A stretch of 64,000 nucleotides of DNA, from the NCBI RefSeq assembly GCF_902459685.1, contig NZ_CABPSF010000003.1, positions 806,001 to 870,000 of the forward strand, read 5' to 3'. The position numbers were made by a program, and so were the translations under genes. The stretch is from Pandoraea iniqua. GTDB lineage: Bacteria > Pseudomonadota > Gammaproteobacteria > Burkholderiales > Burkholderiaceae. Shown one piece after another: positions 9,391-18,501 of this stretch. Positions within the stretch are counted from its first letter, which is position 1, and each line of letters begins with the position of its first letter. Under the pieces are notes generated by a model. It saw only the letters and a program-made list of their open reading frames with translations, ran no database searches and had not been told where the DNA came from.

Positions 9391-11967
9391 GAAGTCTCCC
9401 GCATCCGCGCATTGCGCGGGCCGAACCTCTGGAGCCGTCACACGGCCATCGAGGCCATCGTGACGTGCACCGATCTCGAGTACTCGATCGGCAATCTGGC
9501 CGGTTTCGAAGCCCGCCTGCGCGCGCGCTTCCCGGAACTGACGGCACTGACGCCCGACGCAGAAGAGCGTCCGGTCTCGCTCGCCGACGCCCTCGCCACC
9601 ACGGCCCTGCACTTGCAGGCGGCCGCCGGTTGCCCGGTCACGTTCAGCCAGACCACGCAGACCATTGAGCCGGGGACGTTTCAGGTGGTGGTGCAGTACA
9701 GCGAAGAGCCCGTCGGGCGTCTCGCGTTCGAACTCGCCCAGCAACTGATCAACGCCGCGCTCGAAGACGCCCCGTTCGATCTGGCCGATGCCCTGTACCG
9801 CCTGCGCGACCTCGATGAAGACGTGCGCCTCGGCCCGTCCACGGGTTCGATCGTCTACGCCGCCGTAGCACGTGGCATCCCCTACCGCCGCCTGACCGAA
9901 GGCTCGATGGTGCAGTTCGGCTGGGGCAGCAAGCAGCGCCGTATTCAGGCCGCCGAAACCGACCGCACGTCGGCCGTGGCCGAATCGATTGCCCAAGACA
10001 AAGACCTGACCAAGACGCTGTTGCATGCGGCCGGTGTGCCGGTGCCGCAGGGGGGCACCGTGCGCGACATCGAAGACGCGTGGAAGCTGGTGCAGGAAAT
10101 CGACGCCCCGGTGGTCGTCAAGCCGCGTGACGGCAATCAGGGCAAGGGTGTCGCCGTGCGTCTGCGCACGCGTGAAGAGATCGAGAAGGCGTTCGAAGCG
10201 GCACAAGATATCAGCCGCGACGTCATCATCGAGCGCTACATCCCGGGCCACGACTTCCGTCTGCTGGTGATCGGCAACAAGCTGGTCGCCGCCGCGCGCC
10301 GCGATCCGCCGCAAGTGACCGGCGACGGCGTGCACACCGTGCGCCAACTGGTCGAGACGGTCAACGCCGACCCGCGCCGTGGCGAAGGTCATGCCACATC
10401 GCTCACCAAGATTCGTTTTGACGATATCGCGCTGGCGACGCTCGCCAAGCAAGGGCTGAACGCCGACTCCGTGCCCGAAGCGGGCGCGCGCATCGTGCTG
10501 CGTAACAACGCCAACCTGTCGACGGGCGGCACGGCCACCGACGTGACCGACGACGTGCATCCGGAAATCGCCGCGCGTGCCGTGGCCGCCGCACAGCAAG
10601 TCGGTCTGGACATCGCAGGTGTGGACGCCGTGTGCGAAACCGTCATCCGTCCGTTCGAAGATCAGGCTGGCGGCATTGTGGAAGTCAATGCGGCGCCGGG
10701 CCTGCGCATGCACTTGCAACCGTCGTACGGCAAGGGCCGTGCGGTCGGTGAAGCCATCGTCTCGACCATGTTCGAAGACGGCGACGACGGCCGTATTCCG
10801 GTCGTGGCCGTGTCGGGCACGAACGGCAAGACGACGACGGTGCGCCTGATTGCGCATCTGATCGCACAACGTGGCCTGCGCGTCGGCATGACCGGCACCG
10901 ATGGCATTTACGTGAGCGGTCAGCGTATCGACACCGGCGATTGCAGCGGCCCGCGCAGCGCGCGCAACGTGCTGCTGCATCCGGACGTCGATGCCGCCGT
11001 GTTCGAAACCGCGCGTGGCGGCTTGCTGCGTGAAGGTCTGGCTTACGACCGTTGCGACGTCGCCGTGGTGACCAACATCGGCATGGGCGACCACCTTGGC
11101 CTGTCGTACATCAACACGGTCGAAGATCTGGCCGTGCTCAAGAGCGTGATCGTGCGCAACGTCGCGCCGAACGGCATGGCCGTGCTCAATGCAGCCGACC
11201 CGATGGTCGCGCGCATGGCCGACGCCTGCCCGGGCAAGGTGACGTACTTCGCGATGGACGCCTCGCACCCGGTGCTCGCCACGCATCGTGCTAAGGGCAA
11301 GCGTGTCGTGTTCGTGGACGGTGGCAACATCGTGACGGCACAGGGCAGCGAAGAAACGCGTTACGCACTGTCGGCGATTCCGCTGACGCGCGGCGGCGCC
11401 ATCGGCTTTCAGGTCGAGAACGCGATGGCGGCCATTGGTGCCGCTTGGGCACTGGCGATTGACCCCGCGATCGTGCGCGCCGGTCTGGCCACGTTCGTGA
11501 ACGATGCCGGTACGGCACCGGGCCGCTTCAACGTGTTCGATTACAAGGGTGCGACCGTGATCGCCGATTACGGTCACAACCCGGACGCGATTCAGGCGCT
11601 CACGCAAGCGGTCGAAACGATGCCGGCCAAGCGCCGCTCGGTGGTGATTTCGGGCGCGGGCGACCGTCGCGACGAAGACATCCGCCGTCAGACCGAGATT
11701 CTGGGCGACGCGTTCGACGACGTGCTGCTCTATCAGGATCAATGCCAGCGCGGCCGTGAAGACGGTGAAGTGCTCGGCCTGCTGCGTGCAGGTCTGGTCG
11801 ACGCACGCCGTGCCAGCCATATCGATGAAATCCGCGGCGAGTTTGCCGCGATCGATACGGCACTGGCGCGCCTGCAACCGGGCGATCTTTGTCTGATCCT
11901 GATCGATCAGGTCGACGAGGCGCTCGAGTACATCGGCAAGCGCGTGGCGGAAGCGGCGGCGAAGTAA
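9391..11967 (+). CDS. cphA: cyanophycin synthetase CphA
   Basis: 858 residues. It starts at MEVSRIRALRGPNLW, the conserved CphA N-terminus; a GTG nine codons upstream with a nearby AGGGA is an alternative. The domains are N-domain, ATP-grasp (VVVKPRDGNQGKGVAV; EVNAAPGLRMHLQP) and Mur-ligase-like (VSGTNGKTTTVRL with the P-loop lysine at 480; DYGHNPDAIQAL). All canonical residues are intact, so this is the copy most likely to be a full Asp/Arg polymerase. It is probably cotranscribed with cphA'. A strong terminator follows its stop. No cyanophycinase gene (cphB) is in the window. Confidence 0.96.
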   Translation, partial: EVSRIRALRGPNLWSRHTAIEAIVTCTDLEYSIGNLAGFEARLRARFPELTALTPDAEERPVSLADALATTALHLQAAAGCPVTFSQTTQTIEPGTFQVVVQYSEEPVGRLAFELAQQLINAALEDAPFDLADALYRLRDLDEDVRLGPSTGSIVYAAVARGIPYRRLTEGSMVQFGWGSKQRRIQAAETDRTSAVAESIAQDKDLTKTLLHAAGVPVPQGGTVRDIEDAWKLVQEIDAPVVVKPRDGNQGKGVAVRLRTREEIEKAFEAAQDISRDVIIERYIPGHDFRLLVIGNKLVAAARRDPPQVTGDGVHTVRQLVETVNADPRRGEGHATSLTKIRFDDIALATLAKQGLNADSVPEAGARIVLRNNANLSTGGTATDVTDDVHPEIAARAVAAAQQVGLDIAGVDAVCETVIRPFEDQAGGIVEVNAAPGLRMHLQPSYGKGRAVGEAIVSTMFEDGDDGRIPVVAVSGTNGKTTTVRLIAHLIAQRGLRVGMTGTDGIYVSGQRIDTGDCSGPRSARNVLLHPDVDAAVFETARGGLLREGLAYDRCDVAVVTNIGMGDHLGLSYINTVEDLAVLKSVIVRNVAPNGMAVLNAADPMVARMADACPGKVTYFAMDASHPVLATHRAKGKRVVFVDGGNIVTAQGSEETRYALSAIPLTRGGAIGFQVENAMAAIGAAWALAIDPAIVRAGLATFVNDAGTAPGRFNVFDYKGATVIADYGHNPDAIQALTQAVETMPAKRRSVVISGAGDRRDEDIRRQTEILGDAFDDVLLYQDQCQRGREDGEVLGLLRAGLVDARRASHIDEIRGEFAAIDTALARLQPGDLCLILIDQVDEALEYIGKRVAEAAAK

Positions 11968-11995
11968 GCCACAAGCGCAAACGCTCGATTTGCCA

Positions 11996-12036
11996 GAAAT
12001 AGCCTTGCGTGAAAGCGCAAGGCTATTTCTTTTTTG
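11996..12036 (+). terminator. intrinsic terminator after cphA
   Basis: Perfect stem GAAATAGCCTTGCG / CGCAAGGCTATTTC with a short TGAAAG loop and a downstream T-run, 28 bp after the cphA stop codon. Confidence 0.9.
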
Positions 12037-12139
12037 GCGGCGGGTTTATCGCCTTTACCCTGCCTCTGCCTAGCCAGCATCGTGTGATAGATTCACGCAT
12101 CGTGCGTAGTCCACAACATGACCAACTGGGCGGGGATTC

Positions 12140-13738
12140 ATGGGAACGTACCTTGATGGCGGTGATCGAGATTCGCAAGCACGCAATCAGCATGACCCGT
12201 CAGGTCATTGTGCATGCGGCGGCACTGCGAAGACATTCGAAGATCAGAGTCCTCGCGGCGTCGCGCAGCGAAAGCTGAACCACCTCATCGCCCAAAGTCC
12301 CCGAACGCAGCAATTCGCGGCACTTCAGTCCTTCTCTGCGGCACCGCCAATTCAGCGCAAGGTCTACCGGTTACGCACGGCCGGCCGGAAGTGGGTCAGC
12401 ACTGAACTGCCAGAACAGACATTCGACACCCAAGAGCAGGCCTTGGACGCCGAAAAAAAGAAGCTCTCGGACGACGCGCAAGCCGAAGCGGCGCGCGCAC
12501 TCGAGGAGCGCCCCGCGGTGAACTTCCAGTTCGTGCCGCCGACGAGCGCGCCGCCGACGATCACCGATCCGACCTCGCTCGCGCTTCATCAGCATCGTGC
12601 GCATTTCGGTCCGTTGCTGACCACCGGCGGCCACGTCCACCGGGAACAGGTGAGCGCGTTGCTGCCGAGTTCCTCCGCGCCCCCGAGCATTACGAAGGAC
12701 ACGGCGTTCACCGGTAAGGACACGAACGCCGCCATTCTCACGAGCGGCCCAGGGGATGTTCGCCACGTTTTCGGTCCCACCGGGAACAGTACGTCGCTCG
12801 ACGATCTGCCCGGCACCGATCCGTTCGCCTTCCACAAGAGTCACATTTTCAAGCAAGGGCAGCCACCAGAGGGCGTGACACTACCGGACGGCCGGAAGAA
12901 GGCGCATGCGGAAGCCAACGCGGTGCATAGCCAAGGCTTCAAGGGGGCCGTCAAAAAGAACGCCAGCGACCTTAGCTTCGTGGCAGAGGCTATGGGTATC
13001 GATCTCAGCAACCTCGAAGACGAAGACCATCTCATTGCCGCGCTGGGCCTTCCCCCGGTGACGACCGACATCGTCGAGAACCGCACATCCTGCGGGAGTC
13101 GTGGCGGCAGCGGCTATGCTGGCGGCTGCAATCAAGAGATGGCGGACACGGTGCCGAGGTATCAAAGCGAGCTGGATACCCACCTTCCTCCCGGCTTTTC
13201 ATTCCTCGCGACGCAAACCGGCCTGGCGACGTTCGGCGTGTCGGCCGCCGGGTCTTATCGGCACGAGGGGAACCCGGGCATCATTACCGGCGCAGGCGGA
13301 CGCATCGGCACACACCACGCGTTCGACTGGAAAACCGGTCAAGCCCGCCACCCCAAGGAAAACCTTCAGGCCTACTACGCGCGAGCGTATACACACGAAC
13401 ACCAACACGAACACGAACACGAGGTGCAGGCGGATGACGTCGATGAGGAAGAGGATGTCGAGGAAAACGACGATGCCGGCGACACGCTCGTGCCGGGCAC
13501 GCGCGGCAAACGCACGCTGAAATCGAACGCTGAAGACCATCTGCGGGGGACGACTGCGCCTGCCCGCGTGAAGAAGCGCGGCAAGTTCACCGAGACCGAA
13601 GACGAACCGGAACCACCACCGGACCACGACCACGATCACGACGACAGCAAAGAAGAGGCGCGGGACGACACACCACCTGCCCCACCGCCAAGGCGCGTGG
13701 TCCGTCGCCCGAGGACGAAAGGCGGTAAAAAGAAATGA
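12140..13738 (+). CDS. large hypothetical protein: eCIS-type leader, possible deaminase-like domain, charged tail
   Basis: 532 residues with no signal peptide or membrane span. The start ATG follows GGCGGGG. Residues about 39-73 carry the pattern VAQRKLNHLIAQSPR...ALQ...PIQRK, a motif I recognise from proteins associated with extracellular contractile injection systems, where it sits at the N-terminus before variable cargo. The middle has HAE (256-258) and Cys318 and Cys330 (TSCG ... GGCNQ), an arrangement like the HxE/Cys/Cys zinc site of cytidine-deaminase-fold toxins, although the 11-residue gap between cysteines is longer than the usual two. The C-terminus is low complexity: HEHQHEHEHE, an acidic run, DHDHDHDD, and a basic end in KKK. 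It is a single-gene unit after the cphA terminator, with no immunity or injection-system gene beside it. The function is unproven. Confidence 0.75.
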   Translation: MGTYLDGGDRDSQARNQHDPSGHCACGGTAKTFEDQSPRGVAQRKLNHLIAQSPRTQQFAALQSFSAAPPIQRKVYRLRTAGRKWVSTELPEQTFDTQEQALDAEKKKLSDDAQAEAARALEERPAVNFQFVPPTSAPPTITDPTSLALHQHRAHFGPLLTTGGHVHREQVSALLPSSSAPPSITKDTAFTGKDTNAAILTSGPGDVRHVFGPTGNSTSLDDLPGTDPFAFHKSHIFKQGQPPEGVTLPDGRKKAHAEANAVHSQGFKGAVKKNASDLSFVAEAMGIDLSNLEDEDHLIAALGLPPVTTDIVENRTSCGSRGGSGYAGGCNQEMADTVPRYQSELDTHLPPGFSFLATQTGLATFGVSAAGSYRHEGNPGIITGAGGRIGTHHAFDWKTGQARHPKENLQAYYARAYTHEHQHEHEHEVQADDVDEEEDVEENDDAGDTLVPGTRGKRTLKSNAEDHLRGTTAPARVKKRGKFTETEDEPEPPPDHDHDHDDSKEEARDDTPPAPPPRRVVRRPRTKGGKKK

Positions 13739-13823
13739 TGGATGCGACGGCAGACGCTCACCGGATTCACGCCAAACACCGGCGAGCGGGCAACGTCGAA
13801 CGCACCTGCGTCGCGCTGCACAT

Positions 13824-15020
13824 CTACAGGCTTGAGCCCGAACCCGGCACGTTTGCCGATACGCTTTCCGCAGTCGTGCGCGCCGCCCACTGATCCTGCG
13901 TCATCACCAGCCGAAAGCCGATGTGCGACATCGGATTGCTCGGGTCGGTGCCCCGCCGGGCGCTCGTGCGATAGCCGCTGCAATACGTATCCGTACAAAG
14001 AAATGAGCCGCCACGGGTTACGCGCTTCGGCGCATCGGCTGGCGTCGCGCCGTCGTCGGGATCGAAGCTCTGCGCCGGGCCTTGCGGATCGATGACGCGC
14101 TCTCCTCGCTTGGCTTGCCCCGCCTGCTGCGCAAAATAGTCGGCGCGATACCAGTCCGCCACCCATTGCCAGACGTTGCCAGCCATGTCGTACAGACCAT
14201 AGCCATTCGGTGCGTAGCTGCCGACGGGACGCGTGCCGACTTCAATCTTGGTGGCACCGGCGACTGGGAACGGCTGCATGTCGTCGTTCCAGATATTGGC
14301 CATCGCCTTCCCGTCAGGCGACTTGCTGCCGCCCCAGACGTAATCGGCCTGCGTCAGCCCGCCGCGCGCGGCCACTTCCCACTCGGCCTCGGTCGGCAGA
14401 CGCTTGCCCACCCAGTCGGCATACGCCCGCGCATCGTCATACGACACCTGCACCACCGGATGGTCCTCCTTGCCTGCCAGATCGCTGCCCGGCCCCTGCG
14501 GATGACGCCAGTTGGCGCCGGGCACGTATCGCCACCAGCGCGAGGCATCGAACAGTGGCACACGTGTGTCCGTGCCGACGAACACCATAGCACCCGGCAC
14601 GAGTGCTCCCGGGGCGGGCGCCGGTGTCCCCGGCGGCAACTGCCCTTTCAAATCGTCCCAACGTGGCACCTGCTCGGCGGTGGTGACGTAGCCAGTGGCA
14701 GCAACGAAGCGCGCGAACTCGGCATTCGTCACATCGTGCACGTCCATCCAGAACCCGCTGACCTGCACGGCGTGCGCCGGCCGTTCGTTGCGCTGCGAGA
14801 GACGGCTATCCGTGCCCATGAGGAAGCGCTGCGCGGGAATCCACGCCATGCGTTCGGGACCTTTACGCCCATCGCCGATACGCGGCACCGGCGGCGTGGA
14901 CAGCGCCATCGGCTGCGCACCGCCGTGCGCCGACAACCACGCCCCCGCCCCACCGGCCAACGCCACGACGAGCAACGCCGACAGTGTCGAGCGACGTGAC
15001 ATCATTCGCATCGTTCGCAT
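13824..15020 (-). CDS. formylglycine-generating enzyme family protein (sulfatase activator)
   Basis: 398 residues. The N-terminus has an Arg-Arg pair and a hydrophobic export segment (SRRSTLSALLVVALAGG), so it probably acts in the periplasm. The FGE-sulfatase domain is complete: WIPAQRFLMGTD, HPVVQVSYDDARAYADWVGKRLPTEAEWE, GLYDMAGNVWQWVADWY and RVTRGGSFLC. The two active-site cysteines of aerobic FGE are present at about 342 and 347 (SFLCTDTYC), followed by RTSARR and IGFRL. It lies 25 bp downstream of a Cys-type sulfatase gene, its obvious substrate. FGE oxidises the cysteine in CxPxR to formylglycine. The start is the ATG after GGGAG; a GTG three codons upstream is possible. Confidence 0.94.
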   Translation of the reverse strand: MRTMRMMSRRSTLSALLVVALAGGAGAWLSAHGGAQPMALSTPPVPRIGDGRKGPERMAWIPAQRFLMGTDSRLSQRNERPAHAVQVSGFWMDVHDVTNAEFARFVAATGYVTTAEQVPRWDDLKGQLPPGTPAPAPGALVPGAMVFVGTDTRVPLFDASRWWRYVPGANWRHPQGPGSDLAGKEDHPVVQVSYDDARAYADWVGKRLPTEAEWEVAARGGLTQADYVWGGSKSPDGKAMANIWNDDMQPFPVAGATKIEVGTRPVGSYAPNGYGLYDMAGNVWQWVADWYRADYFAQQAGQAKRGERVIDPQGPAQSFDPDDGATPADAPKRVTRGGSFLCTDTYCSGYRTSARRGTDPSNPMSHIGFRLVMTQDQWAARTTAESVSANVPGSGSSL

Positions 15021-15045
15021 CACTCCCACACTCCCCTCACTCCCC

Positions 15046-16737
15046 TCACTCAGTCACGCCCGGCGCCAACACCACGCCGACACGCGACATGTACTCACGC
15101 CAGCCGCGTTTCAACCGGTTCACGATATCCGGATTGTCGGCAGCGACATCCTGTGTCTCGCCGCGATCCGCCGACATATCGTAGAGCTTCCAGTCGGGCG
15201 GACCCGCGACCGGATGCGGACCTTGTTTCATGTGCACGGACAACAACTTCCAGCGGTTGTCGCGGATGTATCGATTACCGGCGAACTCCTCACCGACCAG
15301 TGCGTCGTCGGGAAGATGCGTCTTCGTGCTGCCGGTCAGCAACGGCAACAACGAACTGCCTGTCATCGGATTGACCGCCTCACCACGGTAGCGGCTTCCG
15401 GGGTTCGCGACACCGGCCAGTTGCAGAAACGTCGGCGCGAGATCGAGTACCGAGGTCAGTTGCGCGGCCTGCCCTTGCGCGACATGCTGCCGGGGCATCC
15501 GCACGATCGCAGGCACGCTCACGCCGCCTTCCGCCGGATAACCCTTGAACAACCGGAACGGCGTCGCACTGACTTCGGCCCAGCGCGTACCCAACGCGAT
15601 GTTCGAGCGGCGGCGGCCCATGTTCGCGTAACTGTTGTCGTTATCCGGACCGTCCGGATAGAACACGTCGACGCGCTCCCCCGAAGGCCCGTTATCCGAC
15701 GCGAAAAATACGAAGGTGTTGTCGTATTGGCCGGTGGCTTTGAGGTAATCGATGAGCCGCCCGATGTTTGCATCGAGACTCTCGACCATCGCGGCGTACA
15801 CCTCCATCTTGCGGGCTTCGGTCTTGCGTTGATCGGGCGTCAATTGCTCCCACGCGGGGTTCGCCGGTGACACCGGCAATTGTGCCGCCGGTTTGAAATC
15901 GCGCGGCACGATGCCCAACGCTTTTTGCCGTGCGAGGCGCTCGTCGCGAATCACGTCGTACCCGGCGTCGTAACGGCCGCGATAGCGATCGATCGTCTCG
16001 TCGGGCGCTTGCAGCGGCCAATGCGGTGCCGTGTACGCGGCATAGGCGAAGAACGGCTTGCCGTCGGCCCGATTGCGCTCGATGTAGCCGATCAGCTTGT
16101 CGGTGTAGCCAGTGCTCGAATAGAAGGTCTCCGGCAGGCGCACGATGTTGCCGTTCTCACGATACGACGCGCGATCGGCCGACGTGATCTTGCCCGGCGT
16201 CGGCCCGAAGTGTGCGGCGCCGCCTTGCAACAGGACGAACGACGATTCGAAGCCGCGCGCCTGCGGGCTTTGCCCCGGCGTGAGCCCGAGGTGCCATTTG
16301 CCGACCATGTACGTGTGATAGCCGCCATCGCGCAACAGGCTGGCAATCGAGAGCGAGCGCTCGTTGAGATAGCCTTCGTAACCCGGCTGTCCGACCTGAT
16401 AGATCTGCAACGTCTCGGCCATCGTGCCCAGTCCGGACAAATGGTGATCGGCCCCGGAAAGCAGCATGGCGCGCGTGGGCGAGCAACTGGGGGCGACGTG
16501 GAAGTTCGTCAGGATCCGGCCCGACGCGATGAGCGCATCGAGATTCGGCGTGCGAATCTCACTACCGAATGCACCGACATCGGAGTACCCGAGATCGTCG
16601 GCAAGAATCATCAGGATATTCGGGCGTTGCGCAGGAGCGGCCCAAGCGCTCACACCCATGCTCACACCCATCGCAGTCATGCACGCGGCGAGCAGCGTGC
16701 GCACCGTACGGCGGCATACGTTCGTTCGATCATTCAC
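15046..16737 (-). CDS. periplasmic arylsulfatase (type I, Cys-type)
   Basis: 563 residues with a signal peptide ending near AWA-APAQ. Metal-binding NILMILADDLGYSDVG is followed by the sulfatase signature CSPTR (PSCSPTRAMLLSG), whose cysteine becomes formylglycine. GKWHLG and the later ASDNGP block complete the active site. The substrate is an organic sulfate ester, hydrolysed to release sulfate; specificity cannot be read from the sequence. The GTG start (VNDRTNV) has GAGGGG about 10 nt before it. An upstream in-frame ATG at 16761 overlaps the porin stop and is the alternative. It is the middle gene of a porin-sulfatase-FGE operon. Confidence 0.94.
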   Translation of the reverse strand: MNDRTNVCRRTVRTLLAACMTAMGVSMGVSAWAAPAQRPNILMILADDLGYSDVGAFGSEIRTPNLDALIASGRILTNFHVAPSCSPTRAMLLSGADHHLSGLGTMAETLQIYQVGQPGYEGYLNERSLSIASLLRDGGYHTYMVGKWHLGLTPGQSPQARGFESSFVLLQGGAAHFGPTPGKITSADRASYRENGNIVRLPETFYSSTGYTDKLIGYIERNRADGKPFFAYAAYTAPHWPLQAPDETIDRYRGRYDAGYDVIRDERLARQKALGIVPRDFKPAAQLPVSPANPAWEQLTPDQRKTEARKMEVYAAMVESLDANIGRLIDYLKATGQYDNTFVFFASDNGPSGERVDVFYPDGPDNDNSYANMGRRRSNIALGTRWAEVSATPFRLFKGYPAEGGVSVPAIVRMPRQHVAQGQAAQLTSVLDLAPTFLQLAGVANPGSRYRGEAVNPMTGSSLLPLLTGSTKTHLPDDALVGEEFAGNRYIRDNRWKLLSVHMKQGPHPVAGPPDWKLYDMSADRGETQDVAADNPDIVNRLKRGWREYMSRVGVVLAPGVTE

Positions 16738-16750
16738 GTTCAGGCTCCCC

Positions 16751-17779
16751 TCAGAAGGCATGACTGATGCCCAATGCCACGGCGCTCGTGTTCTCGCCGG
16801 GCAGCGGTGTCATATCGAATGCCAGCGCATACCGGCTGTTGCCGCGATTGTTGATGCGCGCATAGCTCGCGTAGAGTCGCGTGCGCTTCGAGAGGCTATG
16901 TTCGATGCCCACGTATAGCCCGGTGGCATCGCCGTTCGAGCCACCGCTCTCGTTGCGATTGACCAGCGACACCACGAGCTCGTCTGCGGCGGTGAGTTGG
17001 TAACGGCCGCCGAGTTGCCAGTCGAAGCCCTGCTGCGACGGCTTGCCCGACGTATAGATGCCGGAATAGCGATGCACGGCCGCCGTGAATTTGTACTGCC
17101 CGCGAACCCAGTATTCACCGACGAGCCACACGTCCTGCATGCTCTCGCCCGGCCGGGCGTTGTTGAAGTTGTCGTAGACCACCGATGCGAACCACGGTCC
17201 GGTCGAATAGCGCAGACCCGTGCTGGTCCCCTGCCCGCTGTTGCGGCGCTCACCGGTCGCGAGGTTCTCGCCCTGCTTGCCCAGAGACAGCGACGAGATC
17301 ACCTGAAAGCCGTTCCATTTGGGCGTCTCGTACTTGATGGTGTTGTTCTCGAGCCAGCGCTCGTACGAGGCGATGACGTTGGTGATGACGCTGTAGTTGC
17401 CGGTGTAGGTCGGGTCGATGCGGCCATAGGTGGTCGCTGACGTCACGCGCATGCGCCCGAGCAGTAAGCGTCCGAAGTCGCCTTTAAGCGCGACGTAGGC
17501 ATCGCGCGCCGGCGGCACCGGTGTCGTGCCGTTGTTGACCCGGAACCGCCATTCCAGCACCGCTTGGGCTTCCAGCGTGTCGGTGATTTTCTCGACGTCG
17601 CGAAACACGAAGCGCGAGGTTTGCAGACCGCCGCTTTGCATACGAGGCGTGGTCTGATTCTGCGCGCGGATGGTTTCGAAGTAGCTATCGACAACGCCGG
17701 ACAGTGTCGGTCCGGTTTGCGCAAACGACGCGCCGGAACAATGCGCCAGAACCAGCGCCGTGCAGGCTTTCTTGTACAT
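16751..17779 (-). CDS. Gram-negative trimeric porin
   Basis: 342 residues with a signal peptide (MYKKACTALVLAHCSGASFAQ). The mature protein begins TGPTLSGVVDSYFE, with repeated amphipathic beta strands, the porin segment GRLLLGRM, and the C-terminal HAF whose last Phe is the BAM targeting signal. It is a general-porin homologue (OmpC/Omp32 type of betaproteobacteria). It is the first gene of the operon with the sulfatase and its activator, suggesting it admits sulfated compounds. The promoter must lie in the G-rich 17780-17960 gap. Confidence 0.94.
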   Translation of the reverse strand: MYKKACTALVLAHCSGASFAQTGPTLSGVVDSYFETIRAQNQTTPRMQSGGLQTSRFVFRDVEKITDTLEAQAVLEWRFRVNNGTTPVPPARDAYVALKGDFGRLLLGRMRVTSATTYGRIDPTYTGNYSVITNVIASYERWLENNTIKYETPKWNGFQVISSLSLGKQGENLATGERRNSGQGTSTGLRYSTGPWFASVVYDNFNNARPGESMQDVWLVGEYWVRGQYKFTAAVHRYSGIYTSGKPSQQGFDWQLGGRYQLTAADELVVSLVNRNESGGSNGDATGLYVGIEHSLSKRTRLYASYARINNRGNSRYALAFDMTPLPGENTSAVALGISHAF

Positions 17780-17960
17780 GTCTCCTCCTGTGCGAGCGCC
17801 GCCTCGTCATGTCGCGGGCAACGTCAGGGCACGGTGGTCCGGTGGCCCGGCAACGTGTGCGGGGTCCCGGTTGGGGGTGTTCGTTCGTGTGGGTAGCGGC
17901 GGGGATGCGGGGCAGCGCGGGGTAGCACTGGGTAGCTCGTAGTAGCGCACCCGCAAAGAA

Positions 17961-18287
17961 CTACTTGTTGAGGCTCATGACCCACGCGGCAAAACGATCG
18001 GCCTCACCTTCGGCGAGCGCGTTCGGCGGCATCGGGATCGAGCCCCATTTGCCGCTGCTGCCTTCGACAATGCTTTTCTTGATCTTCGCCAGCGCCGCCG
18101 GGTCATCGCGATATGACGCCGCAATGGCGCGAAACGCCGGGCCCACCTTCTTGTCGTTCATGTCGTGGCAAGCGCGGCAGGTCTGCTCGCTCGCCGAAGG
18201 CGCAGCCGTTGCCGTATTCGTCAGCACGCCGAACATGCCGGACGCACTCAGCGTTAGCGCAACGCTGAAGACAGCGCGGAATTTCAT
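17961..18287 (-). CDS. periplasmic class I cytochrome c (c-551/c-552 type)
   Basis: 108 residues with a signal peptide cleaved near ATAAPS. The single haem site is CRACH (Cys37, Cys40, His41) and the axial methionine is Met86 in IPMPPNA. Size and spacing match small monohaem cytochromes that carry electrons in the periplasm. It is a single gene. The adjacent intergenic region is very AT-rich and probably holds its promoter. Confidence 0.93.
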   Translation of the reverse strand: MKFRAVFSVALTLSASGMFGVLTNTATAAPSASEQTCRACHDMNDKKVGPAFRAIAASYRDDPAALAKIKKSIVEGSSGKWGSIPMPPNALAEGEADRFAAWVMSLNK

Positions 18288-18336
18288 GGTTAACCCCTCA
18301 AAAATGTGCGATCCCCCGACAGCGGCATCGCTGAAC

Positions 18337-18405
18337 TGTGACTTTTTTATGTATACGTATCGTTACAAAAGAATACATTGTAAAAAAATAAAATACATAT
18401 CACTC
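18337..18405. promoter_or_regulatory. AT-rich divergent promoter region
   Basis: About 70 bp made largely of A and T (TTTTTTATGTATACGTATCG through AAAAAAATAAAATACATATC), in sharp contrast to the surrounding sequence. It separates the cytochrome c gene (-) from the nucleotidyltransferase-like gene (+). It could serve as a promoter or a curved-DNA/H-NS-type binding region. Confidence 0.4.
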
Positions 18406-18501
18406 TTTCGGGATGCACATCATCGATTGGTTATAGCTGGGGGTTCCGTTTTCCGGGATCTCGGGCAAGATGCGGGATCTGCCATTTCTGCTGATCACGC
18501 G

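Noticed and set aside
9274..11877. 867-codon reverse frame over cphA
   Set aside because: Same reason: antisense to an intact three-domain synthetase.
17821..17945. G-rich stretch as a functional quadruplex
   Set aside because: There are several GGGG tracts, but spacing is irregular and the region is simply the porin upstream gap. No independent support.
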